Shown piece by piece: positions 27,494 to 36,911 of a DNA stretch of 64,000 nt. The stretch spans positions 115,348 to 179,347 of the forward strand of contig JABAQU010000023.1 of NCBI GenBank assembly GCA_019187185.1, written 5' to 3'. Positions within the stretch are counted from its first letter, which is position 1, and the number at the start of each line of letters is the position of its first letter. Both the position numbers and the translations under genes were made by a program. The notes under the pieces are model-generated. The model saw only the letters and a list, made by a program, of their open reading frames with translations, made no database searches and was not told the DNA's origin. The stretch comes from Steroidobacteraceae bacterium. Its GTDB lineage: Bacteria > Pseudomonadota > Gammaproteobacteria > Steroidobacterales > Steroidobacteraceae.

Positions 27494-29058
27494 GTTTGTG
27501 GAGTCCAATGACTCGATTGATCAAGTTGTGCCGAAATATGGAGTTTGCCGTAAGAGTTTGCGGACATTGAACATTTGATGATCCTCCGTATCCCGAAGCT
27601 GGTCTCGGCGTGGTTGTCGTCCTTGGCGAAGATCAACGTCTTGGGCAGCTCCTGGCGCTGCGGAAAGAGGTCGGTCTGCCAGCGGTCGCGCAGTGTGCGG
27701 GCGATGGTGCGGATCTGGTCGGGCGTCTGCACGTTGCGGTCGAGCTCTTCCGGCGCGTACGTGAAGTCGTCGTCGAGCTGCCAGTCGCGTCGCGCGCGGG
27801 TGGGTTTGTCGAGCACCTGCAGCCAGTAGCCGGCTTCGACCTTGCTGCCGGCTTCGGTGACCTCGGTCCTGATGCGGTAGACGTCGTAGTTGACGTTCAC
27901 GCCGTCGGCCACCGCCTGCGGGTGGCCGTATTCCATCACGAGGTTCTGGTTGAAGAAGCCGAAGGTCTGCTTGTTGGGCGTGGCGGTGAGGCCGATCAGG
28001 TAGGCGTCGAAGTACTCCAGCACCTGGCGCCACAGGTTGTAGATGCTGCGGTGGGCTTCGTCGGTGACGATGATGTCGAACAGCTCGATTGGGAAATTCG
28101 GGTTGTAGTCGAGCGGCGGCTGGTCCTTGAACAGCGATTCGACGCCCGCGGTCGAGATTTCGTCCTCCTCTTCCGACAGCTCCCTGCCCTTCAGCATCGA
28201 GTACATGCGCTGGATGGTGCAGATGCAGACGCGCGCGGTCTTGTCGAGCTGGTTGCTGGTAACGTGCTGGACGATGTACTCCTCGCCGAACGTATAGTTG
28301 TTCACCGGCGAGACGTACTGGTCGAATTCCTTCTTCGTCTGGCGGCCGAGATTGCCGCGGTCCACCAGGAACAGCACGGGCCGCGCGCCAGCGAACTTGA
28401 TCAGCCGGTAGATGAAGCTGATGGCGGTGAAGGTCTTGCCGGAGCCGGTGGCCATCTGGATGAGGGCGCGCGGCTTGTTCTGCGCGAGGCTGGCCTCGAG
28501 GTTCCGGATGGCGGTGATCTGCGCGGGCCAGAGCTTGAAGTCGTCCCACTCGGTGACGAGGGGCGGCATGTGCTGCAGCCGGTGCAGGAAGGTGAGCGGG
28601 CGGCCATCGGGGTTTTCGGCGTCGCGCACGCGGTTGGCGAGCAGTTCCAGCCAGCCGGCGAGCGTCTCGGGGCGGTGAAAGGCGAACACGCTGCGCGCCC
28701 GCGGCTCGGGGTCGAGGCCGTTGGTGAAGTGCGTTTCGACGCCAGTGGATTCATAGGCGAAGGGCAGCGGGCGTGCCCATGCGGGCAGCGTGGCCGGCAG
28801 GCCCTGCGAATAGCGCGCGGACTGGCGCTCGACGCCCGTGAGCGTGGCGCCGTGCCTCTTCGCTTCGATGATGCCGGCGGCCCTTCCGTCGACATAGAGC
28901 AGATAGTCGGCGTCGCCGTGACCCTCGACGAGCGGAAATTCGCGGATGGCGACGCCCGTGGCGGCGTGGAGGTCGACCGCCTTGTAATCGCACACGTGCC
29001 AGCCGGCCTGCGCGAGCAAACGGTCGATCTCTTGGCGAGCCAGTGCTTCAGGGTTCAC
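27490..29058 (-). pseudogene. hsdR: Truncated type I restriction subunit HsdR
   Basis: The frame begins with a normal HsdR N-terminus (NPEALARQEIDRLL). It contains the nuclease core GHGDADYLLYV...IIEAKRHG, Walker A MATGSGKT, the TDEAH box and GLTATP. Homology stops just after TLIFAKDDNHAE (about residue 490, near base 27590), and the last ~30 codons are unrelated sequence reaching the Dru operon leader. Full HsdR proteins run several hundred residues further, so the C-terminal part of the helicase and the HsdM-contacting region are lost. No hsdM or hsdS is in the window. Confidence 0.85.
27521..27574 (-). other. Possible 17-codon leader ORF before the Dru operon
   Basis: An ATG at 27572-27574 follows GGAGG with an eight-base spacer and opens a 17-codon frame (MFNVRKLLRQTPYFGTT). 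It ends at TGA 27521-27523, about 28 bases before the methyltransferase start. It could be a leader peptide or the severed N-terminus of a regulator, since 'LLRQTPYF' resembles the first helix of Crp/Fnr-type proteins. Chance occurrence is possible. Confidence 0.3.
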
Positions 29059-29235
29059 TGCTCAGGCCCCTGCACGCAAAGCTCCGCCACCGGTGGAATG
29101 CCGGACCTCCAGGATTCGCCCCTCCGTTTCGAGCGGGAAAGGTATCAGAAATGAGCACTTACGCGCGAACCCCGCGCTCGATCCGGTGACGAGCTTCACG
29201 CTCATGAAGCGGAGGTGAAGCCACGGTCCTACCTC

Positions 29236-29987
29236 ATGAGCGCCAGATCCACGGAGACTCGTTCGCCGCTCAAACTGGGCCCGCTTCGCGCGCCAGGCCA
29301 GTGGCTCGACGAACGCCGAGGCCAACTGCTGGACCAGTGGTCAGAGGGCTACGGTCTCGCCGCCGCCTGCTTAGCCTTCTTCGCGCCGATGGAATGGGTC
29401 GGCATCTGGACGAATGGGCCTCAGATGCCGTGGCTGTTCACGGCCGCAGCGGTGGCCGCGATTGTGCTCGCGGCGCCACGCCTGCGTCGGATAGGTGAGT
29501 ACCGCCGGCGGCTGAAGCTCGGTAGCGAGGGCGAGAAAGTCGTCGCCGAACGGCTCGAGCCGCTGCGGGCACTTGGCGCTGAAGTGATCCACGATGTTCC
29601 GGCAGATCACTTCAACCTCGATCACGTCGTGATATCGCCTCACGGGATCTTCGTCATCGAGATCAAGACGCTTTCCAAACCTCGCGACAATCCGATGGTC
29701 GTCTATGACGGCGCTCAGGTCGTGATCGGCGGGATGCATCCGTCCCCGGATCCGATTGCACAGGCGAAGCGATCCGCTCAATGGCTGCATTGACTCTTGA
29801 CGGACTTCACTGGAAGAGAGTTTCCGATTCGAGGTATCGTCGTCCATCCGGGGTGGTTCGTCGACCACTCCGCCACGAGGCGCTGGGCAAGTGGATCGCG
29901 AATGGGCCGACGCGGCTCCCCGCCGAAGACGTCACGCTGACCGCCAGCCTCGTGAAGCAGCATGTCCTGCGCTGCTGGAAGCACTGA
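29236..29987 (+). pseudogene. NERD-domain protein with two frameshifts
   Basis: The first frame (29236-29793) has two hydrophobic segments (about 35-75) and a NERD nuclease-related domain: LGSEGEKVVAERL, FNLDHVVISPHGIFVIEIKT. It stops early at SAQWLH. The expected continuation occurs in the next frame as FPIRGIVVHPGWFVDHS (about 29818-29870) and then in a third frame as GKWIANGPTRLPAEDV through VKQHVLRCW, ending at 29987. Two small indels therefore inactivate the gene. NERD proteins are linked to DNA processing. The ATG at 29236 is preferred to a GTG at 29215. Confidence 0.75.
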
Positions 29988-30113
29988 CCCCTACAGCCTG
30001 TCCGGCGCCACAAATCTCGGGAAACACGGGACATTCGCGCATGGAGGGACAACCGCGATCCAGCCAAGAATATGCGCCGGCACCATTTGCAAGATGAATC
30101 CCGGAGGACTAGC

Positions 30114-30347
30114 GTGGAGCGCATGGCATCTGAACCCAAAGCCCCGGATTTCGCACAGTTAAGCGTAGCTGAGCGGTTGGATCTCATGGACCGGATCTGG
30201 GAAAGCCTCGCTTCAATGGCAGATTCGTTGCCCTTGCCGGAGTGGCATCTGGCCGAGATCGAACGGCGGCTGGCAACCTTCGCCGAGGATGGCAATCGGG
30301 GCAGGCCCGTTGATGAAGTGTTCGCGGAGCTGAAGCGGCGGCTGTGA
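30114..30347 (+). CDS. Putative addiction-module antitoxin
   Basis: A 77-aa protein of the short 'addiction module component' family: SVAERLDLMDRIWESL, LPLPEWHLAEIERRLA, VFAELKRRL. It likely neutralises the adjacent RelE/ParE toxin. The GTG at 30114 is chosen because GGAGG (30103-30107) lies six bases upstream; the ATG at 30123 lacks a well-spaced site. The stop overlaps the toxin start by four bases (GTGA). Confidence 0.85.
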   Translation: MERMASEPKAPDFAQLSVAERLDLMDRIWESLASMADSLPLPEWHLAEIERRLATFAEDGNRGRPVDEVFAELKRRL

Positions 30348-30631
30348 AATACAGGGTTCGGGTTCGGCCTGCTGCCGAACTGGATCTCTTGTACTCCGCG
30401 GGTTGGTACGAGTCGAAGCGCGCTGGCCTGGGCGACGAATTTCTGGACGAAATGCGTCGCGTCATCGTGGCCCTGGAGTCTGATGCGCTGCTCCACCAGG
30501 CACGCCACGAGGATGTGCGACTCGCATTCAGCCGGCGCTTCCCCTATTCGATCGCCTATCGGATCGTCGACGATGAAGTCGTCGTATTGTCGGTACTTCA
30601 CATGCGCCGCCATCCGGGGCGTAGACCGTGA
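30344..30631 (+). CDS. RelE/ParE-family toxin
   Basis: A 95-aa RelE/ParE-fold protein: VRVRPAAELDLLYSAGWYES, the LGDEFLDEMRRVI helix, RRFPYSIAYRIVDDEVVVLSV and the C-terminal HMRRHPGRRP basic tail. Toxins of this fold either cleave ribosome-bound mRNA or poison gyrase; which applies is not decidable here. GTG start. Coupled to the upstream antitoxin. The pair is the last intact module before the right edge of the island. Confidence 0.88.
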   Translation: MKYRVRVRPAAELDLLYSAGWYESKRAGLGDEFLDEMRRVIVALESDALLHQARHEDVRLAFSRRFPYSIAYRIVDDEVVVLSVLHMRRHPGRRP

Positions 30632-30762
30632 GCTTCACCATTGGATGAGATGCGCATGACGTCGCTCCGACCCGCAAAGCGGCGCACGAAAGCCATGGCT
30701 CGCGCGCTGAAATGCCATCCGGCGGTTCTGGTCTTCCCGGATTGGGACGAGCAGTCCGTCGC

Positions 30763-32028
30763 CTAATGCACCTCCCGCCGCTGCACCGCGCCCTTGCTCG
30801 CGAGCGAGAAGCGCGGCTCGGCGGCCGCGAGCTGGCCCGTGACGAGCTGCGCGGCGTAGCGCCCCACCGCGGGCCCGTGCTTGAAGCCGTGGCCCGAGCC
30901 GCCGCCGACGAGCCACACGTTCTCGAACGCGGGGTGGCGGTCGATCAGAAAGTCCCCATTGGCGCTGTTCTCGTACTGGCACACGCGCGTCTCGACGAGC
31001 GGCTGTGCCGCGAGCGCCGGGAAGCGGCGCGCGAGATGGCGGCGCACGTCGGCCTCGCCCTCGCGGCTCGCGCGCCGGTCTCCCGTGTCCGGATCGAACG
31101 CAGGCCCGTGCACGTCGTGCGCGATCTTGAAGCCGCGGCTTTCGAGGTCGGGCATGCCGTAGTAGATGTCGCCCGCGGTGAACTCGGCCCAGCCCGGCAG
31201 GCGCTGTGGCAGGAAGCGGTCGTCGCCGCGCGGGGTCGCGAAGAAGAAGACCTCCTGGCGCGTCGGGAAGATGCGCGTGCCGAGGAGCTCTGGAAAGAGC
31301 TTCGGCATCCATGGCCCGCACGCGAACACGAACTGCGCGGCGCGCTCCTCACCGCCCGACGTGAGCACGCTCGCGAGCGCTGCCGCGCCTGCAGCCGGCG
31401 CGGTCACTGCGACGACACGGTACTCGCCGCCGGCCGCCACGAACTCGGCGACGAGCATTTGCACCGCGCGGCGCGCCATCAGCACGCCGAAGTCCGCCTG
31501 GTGCAGGCCGAACTCGACGCCGTCCCACGCGAGCTGCGGCCAGCGGCGCTCGAGTTCTGCGCGTTCGAACACATCGAGCGGCAGGCCGAGCCCGCGATGC
31601 GTCGCAATGCTCTGCCGCGCGAACGATTCCTCCTTCGAAAAGAACATCAGGACGCCGCAGGCATGCAGCACCGGCAGGCCCGACCGCGCCGACAGCGCGC
31701 GCCACTCGGGCAGCGATTCGCCCGCCATCTTCGTGTACACGGCGTCTGCGCCGTAGATCGAGCGCGTGAGCCTGGATTCGCCGCCCGAGGAAGCACGGCT
31801 GTTCGCGGCGCCGAACGCATCGAGCAGCAGCACGCGCCGGCCCTGTCGCAGCAGGTGCCAGGCCGTAAAGGCGCCGAAGACACCGGCGCCGACGACGATT
31901 GCATCCCGGCGGGGCGCCCTTTGCGCGCCGGTCGCACGGCCTCGCGGGGCGGAGGCCAGCGCCGCGGACGCACCCGCAAGCCTCGCGAGCGCCTTGCGGC
32001 GCGTCATGACCCTGGTGGCTCCCGGCAT
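30763..32028 (-). CDS. FAD-dependent oxidoreductase with Tat-like signal
   Basis: A 421-aa DAO-family flavoenzyme resembling monomeric sarcosine/N-methyl amino acid oxidases. It has the FAD motif VVGAGVFGAFTAWHL, a mid-protein ACGPWMPKLF block, and the C-terminal GGGSGHGFKHGPAVG that contacts the flavin. The N-terminus TRRKALARLAGASAALA has a twin arginine followed by a hydrophobic stretch, suggesting Tat export of the folded flavoprotein. The start at 32028 is backed by GGGAGGG just upstream. It is divergent from a TonB-dependent receptor, which may share its substrate. Confidence 0.85.
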   Translation of the reverse strand: MPGATRVMTRRKALARLAGASAALASAPRGRATGAQRAPRRDAIVVGAGVFGAFTAWHLLRQGRRVLLLDAFGAANSRASSGGESRLTRSIYGADAVYTKMAGESLPEWRALSARSGLPVLHACGVLMFFSKEESFARQSIATHRGLGLPLDVFERAELERRWPQLAWDGVEFGLHQADFGVLMARRAVQMLVAEFVAAGGEYRVVAVTAPAAGAAALASVLTSGGEERAAQFVFACGPWMPKLFPELLGTRIFPTRQEVFFFATPRGDDRFLPQRLPGWAEFTAGDIYYGMPDLESRGFKIAHDVHGPAFDPDTGDRRASREGEADVRRHLARRFPALAAQPLVETRVCQYENSANGDFLIDRHPAFENVWLVGGGSGHGFKHGPAVGRYAAQLVTGQLAAAEPRFSLASKGAVQRREVH

Positions 32029-32147
32029 GCCGCCCTCCCGGCGACCCAGTGTTGCGGGACTTCCAAAGATACGCGTCTTGGCGCAGTATCGCGCGACGCG
32101 TAAATACAACAGCGGGTTGCCCCGCGACCCGCGACAGGGAGTCGAAC

Positions 32148-34550
32148 ATGCGGACGCGAAGCCTCACAGCCATTGCCTCGCTGGCAGCGCTGCTGCCGGT
32201 CATCGTCAACGCCCAGGAGCCCCCCGCGCGCGCCGCGACGCTGGAAGAAGTCCTCGTCACGGCGCAGAAGCGCTCGGAGTCGACGCAAGACGTGCCGTTC
32301 TCGGTCGCCGCCATGACCGAGGAAGGCATCCAGCGCGCCGGCGCGAACAACATCGTCGAGCTCGCGCGCAACGTCGCGGGACTCACGATCACCGACTTAG
32401 GTCCCGGACAGAGCCAGGTCGCGATCCGCGGCATCAGCGCAGGCCAGGTCGTGCGCGATCAGGCGGGCGTCAAGGAATCCGTGGGCATCTACCTCGACGA
32501 ATCGCCGATCTCGGTCGCCCTCTTCACCCCGGACCTCGACTTGTATGATCTCGAACGCCTCGAGGTGCTGCGCGGCCCCCAGGGCACATTGTTCGGTGCG
32601 GGCTCGTCCTCGGGCACCGTGCGCTACATCACCGCGCAGCCAAAGCTCGACAAATACGAAGGCTCGGTGCAGTTCAATGCCCAGGAGGGCACCGACAGCG
32701 AGTTCGGCGGCAGCGTGAAGGGTGCCGTGAACCTGCCGCTCGGCGAGACGACCGCGCTGCGTGTCGTCGGCTACTACAACGACATGGCGGGCTTCATCGA
32801 TTCGGTGTACCCGGGCCGCGCCAGGCGAGAAGACGTGAACAGCGGCGAGAAGTCGGGCGCGCGCGTCGCACTCCTGATCCAGCCGAACGAGCAGCTTTCC
32901 ATCACGCCGCGCATCGTGTACCAGAAGCTCGAGACCGACGGCTTTCCGCGCATCGACGTCTACAGCATCCTCGGCAACCCGTACACGACCACCGAGCCGC
33001 CGGTCACGCCCGGCGAGCGCGGCCAGGTGACGCAGTTGCGGGAAGGCATCGACGACGACTTCAAGCTGGCCGACCTCACGATCAATTACGACTTCGGCGC
33101 GGCGACGCTCACCGCGGTGAGCTCCTACACCGACCGCAAGGTCGTCGTGACACGCGACGCGAGCCAGCTGACGGGCAGCGTCACCTACGACCTGACGTTC
33201 GGCCAGCCGAGCGGCTATTTCCCGGCGGAAGTGCGCCTCAACTCGCCGCTGATCGATTCGACCAAGCTCGAATCGTTCAGCCAGGAGGTGCGCCTCGCGT
33301 CAAACGGCGAGGGGCAATTCGTGTGGCTGGTCGGCGGCTTCTTCCAGAAGGTGGACCGCACCTACGGACAGGACCTGCCGACGCCCGGCTACGACGCGAT
33401 CCTGCTGCGGCGCTTCGGCGCGACGAGCGCCGATTTCAATGCGCCGCCCGACACGCCGTACTTCTCGCACCTGACCTACGACTTCAAGCAGTTCGCCCTC
33501 TTCGGCGAGGGCACGTGGAACTTCACCGACCAGTGGAGCCTGACGGGCGGCGTGCGCTACTACGACTTCGACGAAGATCGCCTGCTGACCTTCGCCGGCG
33601 TGTTTGCCGACATGGGCTACACCGACGAGCCCGGCTCGACCAGCTCCGACGGCCTCTCGCCGCGCGCGATCCTCGCGTTCCGGCCGACGAAGGACGTGAT
33701 GTTGACAGCCCAGGTGTCGCGCGGCTTCCGCCTCGGCGGCATCAACGACCCGCTCAACGTCACGCTCTGCCAGGGCAACGACATCAACATCTACGGTGGT
33801 CACCCGACGTGGGATGACGAGAAGACGACCAACTACGAGCTCGGCCTGAAGACGCTGCTTGCCGACGGCCGCGTGCAATTCAATGCCGCGGCCTTCTACA
33901 CCGACATCAGTGGTCTGCAGGTGATCGCGGATGCCGGGTCGTGCTCGTCGCGCATCATCCTGAACGCCGATGCGAAGTCGGTGGGCGGCGAGGTGGAACT
34001 CTTCGCGCGCCCGAACGAGAACTGGGACTTTGGCGTCTCCGCGACCTACCTGAACGCCGAGATCACGAAGTCGCAGCTCGCCGGCGGCAATCCGATCGCG
34101 GGCATCCGCAAGGGCAACCGGCTGCCGACCTCGCCGGAGTTCCAGGCGGCCGCGAGCGCCACGTACTCGTGGACGTGGGCGAACGCGATGGAGAGCTACG
34201 TCAACTTCACGTTCCAGCACGTCGGCTCGTCCTTCACGCAGCTCGCCGACCAGGAGCCGAACTTCGGCCTGATCGCGACCGGCGGGCCGCCGGGATCGGC
34301 GCGCTTCATCCCGTTCGGCAATCCGACGATCAGCTCATTCGCGTTCGCGGCCGAACTGCCGTCGTACGAAATCGGCAACCTGCGCTTCGGCCTGAAGAGC
34401 GGACGCTGGGAGGCCGCGGCCTTCGTCAACAACCTGTGGGACGAGCGCGCGTTCCTGTCGATCGACCGCGAGCGCGGCCGCAGTGCGCGCGTGGGCTATC
34501 TCACGAACGTGCCGCGCACGTACGGCGTGAGCGTCAATATCAACTTCTGA
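32148..34550 (+). CDS. TonB-dependent outer-membrane receptor
   Basis: An 800-aa outer-membrane receptor with a signal peptide ending at VIVNAQ, then the TonB box region TLEEVLVTAQKRSESTQDVP. The plug contains AIRGISAG and LEVLRGPQGTLFGAGSSSGTVRYIT, and a long beta-barrel ends in VNINF with the C-terminal Phe. These are the marks of the large sphingomonad/gammaproteobacterial TonB receptor group used for siderophores, plant or steroid-like compounds. The ligand is unknown. The ATG at 32148 follows an AGGGAG. Confidence 0.93.
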   Translation: MRTRSLTAIASLAALLPVIVNAQEPPARAATLEEVLVTAQKRSESTQDVPFSVAAMTEEGIQRAGANNIVELARNVAGLTITDLGPGQSQVAIRGISAGQVVRDQAGVKESVGIYLDESPISVALFTPDLDLYDLERLEVLRGPQGTLFGAGSSSGTVRYITAQPKLDKYEGSVQFNAQEGTDSEFGGSVKGAVNLPLGETTALRVVGYYNDMAGFIDSVYPGRARREDVNSGEKSGARVALLIQPNEQLSITPRIVYQKLETDGFPRIDVYSILGNPYTTTEPPVTPGERGQVTQLREGIDDDFKLADLTINYDFGAATLTAVSSYTDRKVVVTRDASQLTGSVTYDLTFGQPSGYFPAEVRLNSPLIDSTKLESFSQEVRLASNGEGQFVWLVGGFFQKVDRTYGQDLPTPGYDAILLRRFGATSADFNAPPDTPYFSHLTYDFKQFALFGEGTWNFTDQWSLTGGVRYYDFDEDRLLTFAGVFADMGYTDEPGSTSSDGLSPRAILAFRPTKDVMLTAQVSRGFRLGGINDPLNVTLCQGNDINIYGGHPTWDDEKTTNYELGLKTLLADGRVQFNAAAFYTDISGLQVIADAGSCSSRIILNADAKSVGGEVELFARPNENWDFGVSATYLNAEITKSQLAGGNPIAGIRKGNRLPTSPEFQAAASATYSWTWANAMESYVNFTFQHVGSSFTQLADQEPNFGLIATGGPPGSARFIPFGNPTISSFAFAAELPSYEIGNLRFGLKSGRWEAAAFVNNLWDERAFLSIDRERGRSARVGYLTNVPRTYGVSVNINF

Positions 34551-34574
34551 AATCGGGACGCGCGGCGGCGGCGG

Positions 34575-35225
34575 TCACTTCGCCGCCGCCGCCAGCGACG
34601 CCGACACAGACCCGAGCGCCTGCTGCAGCGCTGCTTCGTAGGCAGCCACCACTTCCGTCATGCGATTTGCGGCAGCGGGCGACGTTCCTTCGGCCGTGAA
34701 GGCGGCGATCACGCTGCGATCGAGCCGCCGGGCGAGCGTGCAGTCGAGCACCACGCGCGCGACCGGCGCACCCTCCCCGGCGCCATAGTCGGCCACGAAT
34801 TCCCGGATCGCAATCTGCAGAAAGTAGTCCGTGCGGATCGGCGCGCCCTCGCTGTAGACGCCGTCGAAGAGCTGCGCGCGGCGCAGCGATTCGACGGCGA
34901 GCGCGCCGACGAGATCCGGGATGGGCCCCGCCCAGTGCCCGGTCGCGTAATAGTCGAGCTCGCGGCCCTCGCGCAGCAGCAGGATGCGGTCGGTCTCGAA
35001 GCCCGGCGCCGGATTCGGCCGCGGCACGCGCAACGTGCCGGTGAACGGCGGCTTCGTCGCGGGCGCCCCGCCTGCGGCCGCCTCGGCCGCCGCCGGCGCG
35101 ACGACTGCCGGCCGCAGCATGTACGCGCGTGACACCGGTGCCTTCGACGTGAACAGGTCGCTGCAGCCGGCGGTGACAGCCAGCATGCCGGCGCAGGCCG
35201 CCGCGAGACGAAGGGCTCGGATCAC
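34575..35225 (-). CDS. ABC-transport auxiliary lipoprotein (PqiC/YmbA type)
   Basis: A 216-aa lipoprotein with lipobox AVTAGC at residues 16-21, so it is membrane-anchored. The rest matches the ABC_trans_aux fold: SRAYMLRP, FETDRILLLREGRELDYYATGHWAG and VESLRRAQLFDGVY. It is the last gene of the Mla-like operon and overlaps the MlaD-like gene (ATGA). It probably helps pass lipids between the MCE protein and the outer membrane. Confidence 0.85.
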   Translation of the reverse strand: MIRALRLAAACAGMLAVTAGCSDLFTSKAPVSRAYMLRPAVVAPAAAEAAAGGAPATKPPFTGTLRVPRPNPAPGFETDRILLLREGRELDYYATGHWAGPIPDLVGALAVESLRRAQLFDGVYSEGAPIRTDYFLQIAIREFVADYGAGEGAPVARVVLDCTLARRLDRSVIAAFTAEGTSPAAANRMTEVVAAYEAALQQALGSVSASLAAAAK

Positions 35226-36157
35226 TGCGGTATCTCCACGCCGAAGTAGTTGCTCTCGTAGACGAGCCGGCCCGGGTCTTCGCGCAGCTGACGCGACAGG
35301 TCGCGAAACTCGCCCGCCGCCGAGCGCGCATCCTGCAGCAGCCGTTCGATCTCGGGCAGGCCGTCGCGCGCAAAGCTGCGCAGTTCGCGCTCGTTCTCGG
35401 TGATGAAGCGGTCGAGCCCGGCCGAGGCGCTCGCGAGGTTGTTCGACGCGGTGCGCATTTTCGCGAGCGTGTCGGCGATGTCGGGCGCGGACTGCGCCGA
35501 CAGCGTGCGCAGCGTCGCCATGGTGGCACTGAAATCCCGCGCCGAGCCGCGCAGGTCCGCGACCACCGCTTCGGCGTTCTCCATCGTGCCCGGCAGGTGC
35601 GATGCCGCGCGGTCGAGCGCCTGCAGCGTCTTCGTGATCGTGGCGACGTTCTCGTCCGACAGCACCTGGTTGACGCGACTCAGCACCTCGTTCGCCTTCG
35701 CGACGACACCCGGCAGGGACGCGAGGAACAGGTCGAAGCTCGAGCGCGACGAGGCGATGACCGGGTAACGTTCGCTCGGCACCGGCGCGATGGTCGCGAG
35801 ATTGCCGTTGTTCTCGATCAGGTCGATGTACAGGAGCCCGGTCACGCCCTGCAGCGACAACTGCGCGACGGTGCGCCCCGAGACGGGGGCCTCCGAGTCG
35901 ATGTCGGCGATCACCTGCACGCGCGCGCTCGAGCGCCGGTCGACGCGCATCGTCACAACCCGGCCGACGTCGACCCCGAGATAGCGCACCGGCGAGCCGC
36001 GCGACAGCCCGCTCACGCTGCCGTCGAAGTAGATTTCATAGCGCGTGTAGTCGCGGTGATCGGAGCTGTCCGAGTACCAGTACACGAACAGGATCGCCAT
36101 CGCGACGACGAGCAGCACGAAGGCCCCGACGGCCGCGTAGTTCGCTTCACGCTCCAT
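35222..36157 (-). CDS. MlaD-like MCE-domain substrate-binding protein
   Basis: A 311-aa periplasmic protein with an N-terminal TM anchor (VGAFVLLVVAMAILFVYWY). The MCE domain follows: GLSRGSPVRYLGVDVGRVV, SLQGVTGLLYIDL. A long helical tail (about 150-311) typical of extended MCE proteins may form a channel. It binds or conducts lipids for the ATPase/permease pair. It overlaps the ATPase gene by 11 bases. Confidence 0.92.
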   Translation of the reverse strand: MEREANYAAVGAFVLLVVAMAILFVYWYSDSSDHRDYTRYEIYFDGSVSGLSRGSPVRYLGVDVGRVVTMRVDRRSSARVQVIADIDSEAPVSGRTVAQLSLQGVTGLLYIDLIENNGNLATIAPVPSERYPVIASSRSSFDLFLASLPGVVAKANEVLSRVNQVLSDENVATITKTLQALDRAASHLPGTMENAEAVVADLRGSARDFSATMATLRTLSAQSAPDIADTLAKMRTASNNLASASAGLDRFITENERELRSFARDGLPEIERLLQDARSAAGEFRDLSRQLREDPGRLVYESNYFGVEIPQ

Positions 36158-36911
36158 GCCGGGCTCCGAACCGCAATGCGCGCTCGCCGTGGAAATACTC
36201 GCGGATCCACGGATGCGGGTGGTCCACGATTTCCGCGAGCGGGCCGCTCACCATGCGCCGGTCGACGATCACGCCGACACGATTGCAGGTTCGGAAGATC
36301 GTGTCCAGATCGTGCGTGATCATGACGACCGTGAGCGCGAGGTCCTTCTGCAGCGCCATGACGAGCGCATCGAACGCCGCCGCGCTGATTGGATCGAGGC
36401 CCGACGTGGGTTCGTCGAGGAAGAGGAGGCGCGGATCGAGCGCGAGCGAGCGCGCCAGCGCCGCGCGCTTCACCATGCCGCCCGAGAGCTGCGAGGGGTA
36501 CTTTTCCGCCGCATTCGCCGGCAAGCCGACGATCGCGAGCTTCAGGCGCGCGAGCGCGTCGAGCGCATCCGGCGGCAGTGACAGGTGCTCGAGCATCGGC
36601 AGCTGGATGTTCTGCAGCACGGTCAGCGAGGTGTAGAGCGCGCCCTGCTGGAAGGTCACGCCGTAGCCGGCCTTGGCGGCGCGCAGCTCGTTCCACGACA
36701 GATGCGTGATGTTGCGCCCCTCGAGCATCACCTCGCCGGCCTGGGGCCGCTGCAGGCCGAGGATCGTGCGCAGCAGCACGGACTTGCCCGACCCCGACCC
36801 GCCGACGATGCCGAACACCTCGCCCTCGTACGCGACCATGTCGAGCCCGTCGTGCACGACCTGCGCGCCGAAGCGGTTGACGATCCCGCGCACTTCGACC
36901 ATCGGGCGCAT
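36147..36911 (-). CDS. MlaF-like ABC transporter ATPase
   Basis: A 254-aa ATPase with Walker A GGSGSGKSVLL, a Q-loop in VTFQQGALYTSL, signature LSGGMVKRAALAR and Walker B LLFLDEPTSGLDP. The GALYTSL and SGGMVKR stretches are characteristic of MlaF-type lipid-transport ATPases. Its start overlaps the permease stop by one base. Confidence 0.93.
   Translation of the reverse strand: MRPMVEVRGIVNRFGAQVVHDGLDMVAYEGEVFGIVGGSGSGKSVLLRTILGLQRPQAGEVMLEGRNITHLSWNELRAAKAGYGVTFQQGALYTSLTVLQNIQLPMLEHLSLPPDALDALARLKLAIVGLPANAAEKYPSQLSGGMVKRAALARSLALDPRLLFLDEPTSGLDPISAAAFDALVMALQKDLALTVVMITHDLDTIFRTCNRVGVIVDRRMVSGPLAEIVDHPHPWIREYFHGERALRFGARHGA

Larger units (their letters stand above)
15078..30661. mobile_element. 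Putative defence island (Druantia II-like plus remnants)
   Basis: This 15.6-kb stretch separates chromosomal-type genes (SIR2 on the left, FAD oxidoreductase on the right). It holds only defence-type genes and decayed fragments: TcmP-like, PD-(D/E)XK, the Dru operon, an orphan hsdR, a NERD pseudogene and a toxin-antitoxin pair. The Dru genes look visibly less G+C-rich than their neighbours. No integrase, tRNA or complete transposase is present inside. The ends given are a near-identical 17-mer pair and are tentative. Confidence 0.45.

Noticed and set aside
29062..29205. 47-codon minus-strand ORF upstream of hsdR
   Set aside because: No ribosome binding site and no similarity to hsdM/hsdS or regulators. 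Probably chance.
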